A stretch of DNA of 64,000 nt from CBDDIP01 sp965279405 (GTDB lineage Bacteria; Actinomycetota; Acidimicrobiia; Acidimicrobiales; Ilumatobacteraceae). Shown in pieces: positions 56,400 through 63,881 of this stretch. A program made the position numbers and the translations under genes. Each line of letters opens with the position of its first letter. Within the stretch, counting starts at the first letter, position 1. The stretch is taken from positions 310,001 to 374,000 of the forward strand of contig OZ257157.1 in assembly GCA_965279405.1 (NCBI GenBank). Direction: 5' to 3'. The notes beneath the pieces were generated by a model, which saw nothing but the letters and a program-made list of their open reading frames with translations, made no database searches and was not told the origin of the DNA.

Positions 56400-57629
56400 A
56401 TGTCCGACCGTCTCAGCCGCCGTGCGTTCCTCGGAGCCGGTGCCGTCGCCGGCACCGCCGCCGTTGGCGCGGTCGTGCTCGGCAGTTGCAGCGACGAGTC
56501 GGCCAGCGCCGAGGCGAGCCACCAGTTCATCGACCACCTCGGCGAGCATCAGCCGGGCATCACCACGCCGCAGCCGTCGCACGCGATCGTCGCCGCCTTC
56601 GACACCACGGCCTCGTCACGCGACGAGCTCCAGACCCTGCTGCAGGCGTTGGCCGACGAGACCGATCAGCTCGTCAGCGGCACGTTGCCCAAGGCGAACG
56701 ATCCGTTGCTGCCGCCCGCCGACAACGGCATCCTCGGCGACCGCATCACGCCCGACGACCTCACGATCACGCTCGGCCTCGGCGCCTCGCTGTTCGATGA
56801 TCGCTTCGGTCTGCGCGATCGCTCACCCAAGCAGCTGACGGCGATGCCCAACTTCCCCAACGACGAGCCGCACGAGGACCGCAGCCACGGCGACCTCGTG
56901 CTGCAGCTCTGCGGCGCCACCGAGGAGACCGTCAACCACGCGCTCCGTCGGCTGATGCGCGTCAGCCGCCGTTACCTGACGCTGCGGTGGATGATGAACG
57001 GCTTCGTCCAACCGAACACGCTCGGCGCCGGGCGGACGAGCACGCGCAACCTCCTCGGCTTCAAGGACGGCACCGCGAACCTGGCGACGACCGACTCGCT
57101 GATGGACGAGCACGTGTGGATTCGCGACGGCGACGACGAGCCGGCGTGGGCCGTCGGCGGCAGCTACCAAGTCGTTCGCGTCATCCGCAACCGGGTCGAG
57201 TTCTGGGACCGCACCGCCTTGCGCACGCAGGAGCTGATCATCGGTCGATCAAAGGACAGTGGCGCGCCGCTCGACGGCACGCGCGAGCAGGACGAGCCGC
57301 GCTTCGGCGACGATCCGCAGGGCGTCATCACGCCGCTCACGGCCCACATCCGCATCGCCAACCCACGCACCGACGCCACCGCCAAGAACCTGATCCTGCG
57401 CCGCGGCTTCAACTACTCCGCCGGGTTCACCACCGACGGCCAGCTCGACCAGGGCCTGCTGTTCGTCTGCTTTCAGCGCAGCCTGCGCGACGGGTTCATC
57501 GCCGTGCAGGAGCGGCTCAACGGCGAGGCGCTGGAGGAGTACATCCGTCCCGTCGGCGGCGGCTTCTTCTTCGTGCCGGCAGGTCGGCGCACCGCCGGCG
57601 AACCCTTCGCAGCCGCCCTCTTCGCCTGA
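56400..57629 (+). CDS. efeB: Deferrochelatase/DyP-type peroxidase EfeB
   Basis: The 409-aa heme enzyme has a Tat signal (SDRLSRRAFLGAG, then a hydrophobic stretch ending in VLGSC) and the DyP motif LLGFKDGTANL (G-x-x-D-G). The proximal heme His is in PLTAHIRIANPR, and RGFNYSAG follows. EfeB oxidises ferrous iron or releases iron from heme outside the cell. ATG 56400 puts the twin Arg close to the N-terminus. It is followed by array C of 53-bp hairpin repeats. Confidence 0.93.
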   Translation: MSDRLSRRAFLGAGAVAGTAAVGAVVLGSCSDESASAEASHQFIDHLGEHQPGITTPQPSHAIVAAFDTTASSRDELQTLLQALADETDQLVSGTLPKANDPLLPPADNGILGDRITPDDLTITLGLGASLFDDRFGLRDRSPKQLTAMPNFPNDEPHEDRSHGDLVLQLCGATEETVNHALRRLMRVSRRYLTLRWMMNGFVQPNTLGAGRTSTRNLLGFKDGTANLATTDSLMDEHVWIRDGDDEPAWAVGGSYQVVRVIRNRVEFWDRTALRTQELIIGRSKDSGAPLDGTREQDEPRFGDDPQGVITPLTAHIRIANPRTDATAKNLILRRGFNYSAGFTTDGQLDQGLLFVCFQRSLRDGFIAVQERLNGEALEEYIRPVGGGFFFVPAGRRTAGEPFAAALFA

Positions 57630-57644
57630 CCCGGCCCAGCTCGG

Positions 57645-57854
57645 GTGGAGGGTTCCACGCCCACCCGAGCGCGCGCCAAACCCTCCACACCAACCCGCGG
57701 AGGGTTCCAAGCCCACCCGAGCGCGCGCCAAACCCTCCACACCAACCCGCGGAGGGTTCCAAGCCCACCCGAGCGCGCCCCAAACCCTCCACACCAACCC
57801 CGCGGAGGGTTCCACGCCCACCCGAGCGCGCGCCAAACCCTCCACGCCGACCCT
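57645..57854 (+). repeat. Array C: four 52-53-bp hairpin repeats after efeB
   Basis: Units start at 57645, 57697, 57749 and 57802 (periods 52, 52 and 53). They open with GTGGAGGGTTC or GCGGAGGGTTC and close with AAACCCTCCAC, with the loop CCACCCGAGCGCGCGCC. This is the same family as arrays A and B, more than 19 kb away. It lies 16 bp after the efeB stop and just before the convergent ferredoxin-like gene. Confidence 0.88.
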
Positions 57855-57873
57855 GCCGGGCAGGCGACCCCGG

Positions 57874-58224
57874 TCAGGCGGCGCGGAGCTTGCGGCGCGA
57901 CTTGGGCGTCAGCGGCTGGAGGCGGCCGGAGTGCTTGAGCTCCCCGCGGCGGCTGCGCACCTCGTGGTCGCCCAACCGGTCGCCGATGTGCTCGCGGCGC
58001 ACGGCTTTGACCAGCGCCTCGCGCTCCTTCGAATTCCGGATGCGATCGAACCAGCGGACCTCACCGCGGATGCGCACGCCCACGATCGGACCGTGGCACA
58101 GGCCCTGGCACGGTGCCTGCAACGAACCGCGCTCCTCGGAGGCCACCTCCGCCAGCGCGTCGAAGCCCTTCGACCCGCGGCAGTCCTTTCCGGCGCAGAC
58201 GATGAGGCAGGCGGGGGCGGCCAT
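57874..58224 (-). CDS. Thioredoxin-like [2Fe-2S] ferredoxin domain protein
   Basis: The 116-aa product carries CLIVCAGKDCRGSKGF and APCQGLCHGPIVGVRI. This is the Cys pattern of thioredoxin-like 2Fe-2S ferredoxins related to NuoE. A basic C-terminal tail (RSRRGELKHSGRLQPL) is unusual. ATG 58224 shares a base with the ferritin-like stop (TGATG), so the pair is co-translated from the iron-box promoter. A bacterioferritin-associated ferredoxin role, supplying electrons to release stored iron, is a reasonable inference. Confidence 0.82.
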   Translation of the reverse strand: MAAPACLIVCAGKDCRGSKGFDALAEVASEERGSLQAPCQGLCHGPIVGVRIRGEVRWFDRIRNSKEREALVKAVRREHIGDRLGDHEVRSRRGELKHSGRLQPLTPKSRRKLRAA

Positions 58225-58679
58225 CAGCCGACACCCGTGTGCGGCGCGAAGTCGCGCAGCATCTTGCTCAGCTCGAGCTGGTGCTGCTCTTCGGTGCTGA
58301 TCTGCCCACGTGCGAACTCCTCGAGGAACACCGACGACTTCTCCACCGCGGCCAGCAGGGTGCGGTACAGGCTCAGCGCCTCGCGCTCGTGGGCCACGCT
58401 CTCGGCGAGGATGTCGTGGATCTCGTGACGATGGGTCTCCTCGATCGGAGCGATGCGCAGCGACGGATGCCCACCGAGCCCGGTGAGGATCTCGCCCACC
58501 TGCTGGGCGTGCAGCAACGACTCGGACGCCTGCGCCTTCATGAAGGCGACGAGCGGGATCCGGTTCGGTCCGGTGATCATCAGCGAGTAGTGCGTGTAGC
58601 GCACCACGCCGGAGAGCTCGGCCTCCAGGATGTCGTTGAGGATCTTGTTCACCGTCGCGGTGTCGACTTCGAGGGCCAC
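58224..58679 (-). CDS. Ferritin-like (bacterioferritin/Dps-type) protein
   Basis: The 151-aa four-helix protein has the ferritin pattern: ILEAELSGVVRYTHYSL, ESLLHAQQVGEILTGLGG (E-x-x-H), HEREALSLYRTLLAAVE, and STEEQHQLELSKML. The Glu and His positions fit a di-iron ferroxidase site. GTG 58679 is leaderless: TAGGTT (58691-58686, minus strand) lies 6 nt upstream. The iron box 58700-58713 lies just upstream and is shared with the divergent lipoprotein gene. It is coupled to the ferredoxin-like gene. Confidence 0.87.
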   Translation of the reverse strand: MALEVDTATVNKILNDILEAELSGVVRYTHYSLMITGPNRIPLVAFMKAQASESLLHAQQVGEILTGLGGHPSLRIAPIEETHRHEIHDILAESVAHEREALSLYRTLLAAVEKSSVFLEEFARGQISTEEQHQLELSKMLRDFAPHTGVG

Positions 58680-58699
58680 GAAAACAACCTAGCGGACGA

Positions 58700-58713
58700 T
58701 TAGGCACACCTAA
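58700..58713. promoter_or_regulatory. Perfect iron-box palindrome between divergent iron genes
   Basis: TTAGG-CACA-CCTAA is an exact inverted repeat matching the DtxR/IdeR core. It overlaps the -35 region of the plus promoter (-10 TACCAT, 58724-58729) and lies 9 bp from the minus -10 (58691-58686). It probably regulates ferritin-ferredoxin and lipoprotein-permease transcription together. A further AACCTA half-site lies at 58686-58691. Confidence 0.7.
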
Positions 58714-58736
58714 CAAGCCCAGGTACCATGGATTTC

Positions 58737-59153
58737 ATGAAGCAGACCAAGTTCTTCGTCGGCGCACTGGCGTTCACCCTGCTGAGCGGTGGGACACTCG
58801 CCGCGTGCGGCAGCGACGACGCCAAGTCGTCGGACACGCCGGCCACCGAGGAGACGTACGTGCTCGTCCCCGATGCGCAGGTGACCACCGGGCTGGCGGA
58901 GACCAACGCACTGCTGGTCGAGGTCGCTGCCGCCGCGGACGCTGCCGAGGGCCGGCTCGACGAGATCGAGGCCTCCTGGTTCGCCTACGAGGGCACCGTG
59001 CGCACCAACGACGCCGCCAGCTACCTCGACTTCGAGGATGCGCTGGCAGCCTTCGACGACGCCGCCAAGGCGAAGGACACCGCAGCGATGACCGCCGCGG
59101 CGACCAAGTTCGCCACCACCTCCGCCGCGTACCTGGCCAAGTTCCCGGGCTGA
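58737..59153 (+). CDS. Small iron-locus lipoprotein (helical)
   Basis: ATG 58737 (138 aa) is preferred over ATG 58728 because TACCAT is 7 nt upstream. The signal FVGALAFTLLSGGTLAAC ends in a lipobox. The mature part is Ala/Asp/Glu-rich helices (VEVAAAADAAEGRLDEIEAS, FEDALAAFDDAAKAKD), with no Cys beyond the lipobox. It resembles a stripped-down EfeO helical domain, but no family match is certain. It lies 9 nt before the permease, so a periplasmic-side helper in iron transfer is inferred. Confidence 0.75.
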   Translation: MKQTKFFVGALAFTLLSGGTLAACGSDDAKSSDTPATEETYVLVPDAQVTTGLAETNALLVEVAAAADAAEGRLDEIEASWFAYEGTVRTNDAASYLDFEDALAAFDDAAKAKDTAAMTAAATKFATTSAAYLAKFPG

Positions 59154-59162
59154 CGATCGACG

Positions 59163-60410
59163 ATGCGGCGTCTCGTCGCCTTCCTGCTGCTCGTGCTCGG
59201 CGCGAGCGCGCTGATCCCGTCGATCGCGCACGCCGCCGGCCCGCGTCCGAGTGCGTCGCGCGACGAGGCGATCAAGCTGCTCGACGCGACTCGCACATCG
59301 GTCGACGAGACGCTGACGTTGATCAAGGACGGGCGAGCCGACGAGGCACTCGCCGAGGCCAAGGACGGCTACCTCTCCCACTTCGAACTGGTCGAGATCC
59401 CGCTGCGCATCGCCGACAACGAGCTGACGATCAAGACCGAGTTCCAGTTCGCCACCATTCGCACGGCGATCGGTGACGGCAAGTCGATCGAGACGATCCG
59501 TGACGAGATCATCGTGCTGCGAGACCTGCTCGATCAGGCCGAGCGCAAGCTCACCGATGCCGGCGTCGGCGCGCCCGCGCTCGTTGCCGGGCAGTCGTTC
59601 CTCATCCTGTTCCGCGAGGGCTTCGAGATCGTGCTGCTGCTGTCCGTGCTGCTCGGGTACCTCGAAGCGGCGCGCAGCCCGCAGTACATCAAGCCGATCC
59701 TCGGTGGGGTGGCGCTCGCCGCGGTCGCCACCGTGCTGACGGTGCTGCTGATGCCGACGATCTTCGCCCTGCTGCCCGTCGGTCGCGAGGTGCTCGAAGC
59801 GATCACCGCGCTCGTCGCGGTGGCGGTGCTCTTCTACGTCTCCTTCTGGCTCATCGCCCGCCTCGAGCACAAGCGCTGGATGGAGTTCGTGCGAGCCCGG
59901 CTGTGGAGCGCGATCAGCGTCGGCAGCACCGCCTCGCTCGTCGCCGTCGGGTTCACCGCGGTGTACCGCGAGGGCTTCGAGACGGCGCTGTTCTACCAGT
60001 CGTTGCTCACCTTCGGGGAAGGACTCGGCGGATACATCCTCCTCGGCGTCGGACTTGCCCTCGTCGCCCTCACCGGTGTCGCGTTCGCCGTTTTCAAGCT
60101 CGGGCGCAAGCTGCCGGTGAAGGTGTTCATGAACACCGCGGTCGCGCTCGTGATGGCCACGTCGGTCGCCTTCCTCGGCAACGCGATGCACACCCTGCAA
60201 GCGGCCGACGTCATCAGCTACCGACGCACCAGCGGCCCGCGGCTGCCGATCTTCCTCGCCGAGGCGACCGGCGTGTGGCCCACCGCACCATCGCTGATCG
60301 CCCAGGCCGCGCTGGCCGCCGTGTACCTTGCCGGTGCGTTGTACGTGTTCGTCATCAAGCCGCGCCTCGGAGCGCGCCCGGCCCGGCACCTGGCAGCCGC
60401 TCGCACATGA
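59163..60410 (+). CDS. efeU: FTR1-family iron permease EfeU
   Basis: The 415-aa protein has a signal peptide, a helical extracytoplasmic domain of about 120 residues, and then seven or so membrane helices. Both helices with the iron motif R-E-G-x-E are present: FLILFREGFEIVLLLSVLL and AVYREGFETALFYQSLL. FTR1/EfeU proteins carry ferric or ferrous iron across the membrane. An N-terminal domain before the permease is also known in other actinobacterial FTR1 proteins. The stop overlaps the oxoprolinase-like start (ATGA). Confidence 0.92.
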   Translation: MRRLVAFLLLVLGASALIPSIAHAAGPRPSASRDEAIKLLDATRTSVDETLTLIKDGRADEALAEAKDGYLSHFELVEIPLRIADNELTIKTEFQFATIRTAIGDGKSIETIRDEIIVLRDLLDQAERKLTDAGVGAPALVAGQSFLILFREGFEIVLLLSVLLGYLEAARSPQYIKPILGGVALAAVATVLTVLLMPTIFALLPVGREVLEAITALVAVAVLFYVSFWLIARLEHKRWMEFVRARLWSAISVGSTASLVAVGFTAVYREGFETALFYQSLLTFGEGLGGYILLGVGLALVALTGVAFAVFKLGRKLPVKVFMNTAVALVMATSVAFLGNAMHTLQAADVISYRRTSGPRLPIFLAEATGVWPTAPSLIAQAALAAVYLAGALYVFVIKPRLGARPARHLAAART

Positions 60411-62473
60411 GCAAGCTCCGCGTCGGCGTCGACGTGGGTGGCACCTTCACCAAGGCGGTGGCGGTCGCGCTCGACCATCGCGACATCGTCGCCTCCTCCG
60501 TGGTGCCCACCACGCACGGCGCCGATGGCGGCGTCGCCGCTGGTGTCGTGCAGGCGGTCGCCGAGCTCGCTGCGCAGGTCGGCGCGACGAACATCGAGCT
60601 CGTCACCCACTCGACCACGCAGGCCGTCAACGCGCTGCTCGAAGGTGACGCCGCCGAGGTCGGTGTGATCGGACTCGGCCGCCGACCCGATCTCGCTCGC
60701 GTCGAGAAGCGCACCCGGTTGAAGGACGTCGAGCTCTCGCCGGGCAAGCGCCTGCGCGTGCGCCACGCCTTCTTCGACGTCACCGACGGGTTGCCGAGCA
60801 GCGAGATCGCCGCCGCGCTCGACGGGTTTCGCGAAGCAGGGGTCGGTGCGGTGTGCGTGGCCGAGGCCTTCTCGCCGGACGACACGACGAACGAGGTCGC
60901 CGTCGCCGCGCTGGCGATGGCTGCGGGTCTCCCGGTGTGCACGAGCACCGAGCTGAGTGGCCTCTACGGGCTCGAGCTGCGCACGGTGACGGCGGCCCTC
61001 AACGCCTCGATCCTGCCGATCGCCGTCAGCACGGCGACGTTCGTCGCCGAAGGCGTTGCCGACGCCGGCATCAAAGCACCGGTCATGGTGATGCGCAGTG
61101 ACGGCGGCGCCACCGATCTGGAGGGCTTCCGCGCTGCGCCGGTGCGCACGCTCTACTCCGGGCCGTCCGCGTCGGTGGCAGGCGCGCTCCGCTACACCGG
61201 TGTCACCGACGCGATCGTCATCGAGGTCGGCGGCACGTCGACCAACATCGCCGCGATCCGCGCCGGGCGGCCCTCGCTCTCATACGTGCGCGTCGCATCG
61301 CACGCCACCGCGCTGCGCAGCGTCGACGTGCGCGTCGTCGGCGTTGCCGGCGGTTCGATGCTGCGCGTGCGCCGCGGTCGCGTGCATGGCATCGGCCCGC
61401 GCTCGGCGCACATCGCCGGGCTGCAGTACGCCTGCTTCATGGACGCTGAGGACTTCGCCGGGGCCACCGTGGACGTCGGCGCCGCGCTCCCCGGCGACCC
61501 GGCCGACTACGTCACGATCGTCACGCGCGACGGGAGGCGCGTGGCGTTGACGACCACGTGCGCGGCGAACGCACTCGGCATCACCGAGCCGGGCGACTAC
61601 AGCCACGCCGATCCGAGCGCCGCTCGCGCTGCGTTCGGCGTCGTCGCCGAAACGATGCACGACGACGCGGACACCATTGCCCAGCAGATGCTCACCGCGG
61701 CCGGCGAGGCCGTGTGCGAGCTGGCGCTCACCGTCGCCAAGACGGCCAAGCTCATCGGCACGTCGGGCATCAGTCCGTCGATCGTCGGCGTCGGCGGCGG
61801 TGCCGGCGGGCTCGCCCGTCACGTGTCGACGATGCTCGGCTGGCCGCTCGTGATCCCCGAGCACGCCGAGGTGATCTCCTCGATCGGCGACGCCCTGTCG
61901 CTGCTTCGCGCCGAACGCGAACGCACCGTCCAGCGCGTCGACACCGAGACGCTCGACGCGATGATGGACGAGGTCGAGTCGGAGGTCGTCGCCGCCGGCG
62001 CCAGCCCGTCCAGCGTCGAGGTGCGCGTCGAGGAGGTGCCAGAGCGCAGCACGGTGCGGGCGATTGCCACCGGCGCCGTCGGCCTGTCCGCCGGCGCGCT
62101 CCCCGGGCGCCACGAGCTCGACGAAGCAACGGCGCGCGGGCTCGCACCCGCCGGCGCAGCGGTGCAGCAGCACGGGAGCTACTGGCTCGTCGAGGAGGTC
62201 GGGTCGTCGAAGCTCGGCGACCACGGCGGCACGATCACGGTGCTCGATCGCTACGGCGACGAAGCGATCGTCATCTCCGGAGCCCGTTCGAGCAGCGAAG
62301 GGCTGGCTGCGTCGATCGACGCGCACACGCGCTACCGCGGCCCGATCACGCTGCGGCCGACCGTGTGGATCATCGACGGACGCCGGCTCATCGAGCTCGC
62401 CGCGTCGGCAGACGGGTCGAACCCGTTCGCCGGACGCGAGGATGTCGTCTACCTCGTAGGAAGGCAACGCTGA
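60407..62473 (+). CDS. Hydantoinase/oxoprolinase-family protein in the iron operon
   Basis: The 688-aa product has the HyuA layout: RVGVDVGGTFTKAVAVALDH, VTHSTTQAVNALLEGDAAEV, VVIGVGG-like later motif VGVGGGAGGLARHVSTMLGW, and RSDGGATDLEGFRAAPVRTL with LYSGPSASVAGA. This family performs ATP-dependent ring opening of 5-oxoproline, hydantoins or similar. A HyuB partner is absent. The gene overlaps efeU by 4 nt (ATGA) and the next gene by 1 nt, so co-expression with the iron permease is clear. The link to iron is unexplained; handling of an iron chelate is only a guess. Confidence 0.82.
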   Translation: MSKLRVGVDVGGTFTKAVAVALDHRDIVASSVVPTTHGADGGVAAGVVQAVAELAAQVGATNIELVTHSTTQAVNALLEGDAAEVGVIGLGRRPDLARVEKRTRLKDVELSPGKRLRVRHAFFDVTDGLPSSEIAAALDGFREAGVGAVCVAEAFSPDDTTNEVAVAALAMAAGLPVCTSTELSGLYGLELRTVTAALNASILPIAVSTATFVAEGVADAGIKAPVMVMRSDGGATDLEGFRAAPVRTLYSGPSASVAGALRYTGVTDAIVIEVGGTSTNIAAIRAGRPSLSYVRVASHATALRSVDVRVVGVAGGSMLRVRRGRVHGIGPRSAHIAGLQYACFMDAEDFAGATVDVGAALPGDPADYVTIVTRDGRRVALTTTCAANALGITEPGDYSHADPSAARAAFGVVAETMHDDADTIAQQMLTAAGEAVCELALTVAKTAKLIGTSGISPSIVGVGGGAGGLARHVSTMLGWPLVIPEHAEVISSIGDALSLLRAERERTVQRVDTETLDAMMDEVESEVVAAGASPSSVEVRVEEVPERSTVRAIATGAVGLSAGALPGRHELDEATARGLAPAGAAVQQHGSYWLVEEVGSSKLGDHGGTITVLDRYGDEAIVISGARSSSEGLAASIDAHTRYRGPITLRPTVWIIDGRRLIELAASADGSNPFAGREDVVYLVGRQR

Positions 62474-62916
62474 TGGCGCTCTACATCTCGGCAGGCAAGC
62501 GACGGCAACGGGCGATCATCGGCGCGTGCGTCGCAGCCCTGCTCGCGTTCGGCATCGGCCTGCTCGTCGGTCGCCAGCAGGTGCCGTCGATCACCGAGCG
62601 CGTCGACGGCGTGCAAGCCGACGCGGCCGACATCGCCACCGGCCTCGAGCGGCTCGACATCGAGTACGACCAGGTGCTCACCGGCGGCGACGATCTGCAG
62701 ACCAGCGTGCTGCAACCGCTCACCGACCTGCGCGGGCAACTGCAGTCGACCATGGATCGCGCCCCGTGGCTGAGCGCAGAGCAGCGATCCGTCGTGCTCG
62801 ATTCGTTCGCCCAAGTGGATTCGGCAGCCAACGCCAACGTCACGTCCGAGGACTTCACCGCGCAGCTCGACGACACCGCCTCGCTCGTGCGGCTGACCTT
62901 CGGCGTGTCCCCGTAG
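62473..62916 (+). CDS. Hypothetical single-pass membrane protein of the iron operon
   Basis: The 147-aa product starts at a TGATG overlap. It has a basic N-terminus, one helix (IIGACVAALLAFGIGLLVG) and a helical outer domain (SITERVDGVQADAADIATGL, with LQPLTDLRGQLQSTMDRAPW). No family was recognised. Being the last gene of the EfeU-oxoprolinase unit, it probably serves as a membrane-anchored accessory. Confidence 0.75.
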   Translation: MALYISAGKRRQRAIIGACVAALLAFGIGLLVGRQQVPSITERVDGVQADAADIATGLERLDIEYDQVLTGGDDLQTSVLQPLTDLRGQLQSTMDRAPWLSAEQRSVVLDSFAQVDSAANANVTSEDFTAQLDDTASLVRLTFGVSP

Positions 62917-62930
62917 GGTTCCGTCCCGCC

Positions 62931-63188
62931 ATGCGACGCTCCATCGACGACCACCCCTTCGAACCGGCAGACCTGCCACCGGGCGCCGAGGACGCGACAC
63001 CCATCTCGTGGGCTGTCGCGATCAGCGACGACTACGACGACGCCGAGCCTCGCGTCGTGCTCACCGTCGAAGAGGTCGGCCGTCCCGGCGCCGGACTCGT
63101 CGCCCACCTCGCCCCCGACCACGCTCGACGCCTGCGGATCGCGCTGCGCGACGCACTTCGCGAGATCGGCGAAGCACCCGGCGAGTGA
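62931..63188 (+). CDS. Small hypothetical protein (85 aa)
   Basis: The short acidic product (DDHPFEPADLPPGAEDATPI) ends with a helical, Arg-rich region (LAPDHARRLRIALRDALREI). It is 14 nt after the iron operon and may be part of it, but TAGGGT (62914-62919) could drive it separately. No family was recognised. Confidence 0.6.
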   Translation: MRRSIDDHPFEPADLPPGAEDATPISWAVAISDDYDDAEPRVVLTVEEVGRPGAGLVAHLAPDHARRLRIALRDALREIGEAPGE

Positions 63189-63194
63189 CGTCGT

Positions 63195-63434
63195 TCAGCT
63201 CGGCGTGGCGCTGATCTCGGTGATCGTCGATCCGTCGGGCACCGCGGCCAGCACGAGTCCGCGCACGAACGCGATCGCGTCCGATTCGTCGGACACGGAG
63301 ACGTGCTCGGTGACGAGCACCGACCGGGATCCGTGCTCGTGCGTCGCTGCGCCGAACTGGTGATCCAGTTCGGTCATCACCGCCTCCGTCGGCGGCTTCT
63401 TCATCGTGACCACCACATGCACCTCGAAGCCCAT
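63195..63434 (-). CDS. Small hypothetical protein (79 aa)
   Basis: The start ATG 63434 is preferred; longer frames add an Arg-rich unlikely N-terminus. The product opens MGFEVHVVVTMKKPPTEAVM and has a beta-alpha-beta pattern, with TEHVSVSDESDAIAFVRGLV in the second half. A CAGACT hexamer lies 7 nt upstream on the minus strand. It is convergent with the 85-aa gene and divergent from the PadR gene. Function is unknown. Confidence 0.6.
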   Translation of the reverse strand: MGFEVHVVVTMKKPPTEAVMTELDHQFGAATHEHGSRSVLVTEHVSVSDESDAIAFVRGLVLAAVPDGSTITEISATPS

Positions 63435-63485
63435 GTGCCGCAGTCTGCACCCAGATGCGACACGGCTCGAACCGCGCCGACGTCG

Positions 63486-63520
63486 CACTACTTGACATCA
63501 TCCGGTAGTGGGCATAGCTT
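63486..63520 (+). promoter_or_regulatory. PadR promoter with inverted-repeat operator
   Basis: TTGACA (63492-63497), a 17-bp spacer and TAGCTT (63515-63520) form a near-ideal promoter 6 nt before the ATG at 63527, so transcription is leaderless. CACTAC (63486-63491) and GTAGTG (63505-63510) form an inverted repeat with a 13-bp gap around the -35. This suggests autorepression by PadR. Confidence 0.65.
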
Positions 63521-63526
63521 GGTTCC

Positions 63527-63880
63527 ATGCCCGCGCATGACCCGCAGCTCCTCAAGGGCGTGCTGACGCTCCTGCTGCTGCAGCTGCTGGCGGAGCGTGA
63601 GTCGTACGGCTACGAGGTGGTGCAGCGCCTGCACGCGCTCGGCCTGACGGACGTGCTGGAGGGCACCGTCTACCCCGCGCTGTCCCGGCTCGAGCGCGAA
63701 GGGCGGGTGCGCTCCCGTCTGGTGCCGAGCGACGCGGGCCCGGCGCGCAAGTACTACCGGCCCACCGCCGCCGGGCTCGATGCGCTCGCCGCCGGGACCG
63801 CCAGCTGGTCGAGCTTGGTCACGACCGTGGGCGGCGTGCTCGGCCGCCCGCTCACCGATCCCCTGACGAACGGAGACTGA
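63527..63880 (+). CDS. PadR family transcriptional regulator
   Basis: The 117-aa winged-helix protein has the PadR pattern: LLKGVLTLLLLQLLAERESY, GYEVVQRLHALGLTDVLEGT, VYPALSRLEREGRVRSRLVP and ARKYYRPTAAGLDALAAG. Such regulators usually control an adjacent membrane-protein gene; the next gene starts 1 nt after the stop and is consistent with this. It is driven by the promoter at 63492-63520 with a likely self-operator. Confidence 0.9.
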   Translation: MPAHDPQLLKGVLTLLLLQLLAERESYGYEVVQRLHALGLTDVLEGTVYPALSRLEREGRVRSRLVPSDAGPARKYYRPTAAGLDALAAGTASWSSLVTTVGGVLGRPLTDPLTNGD

Positions 63881-63881
63881 G

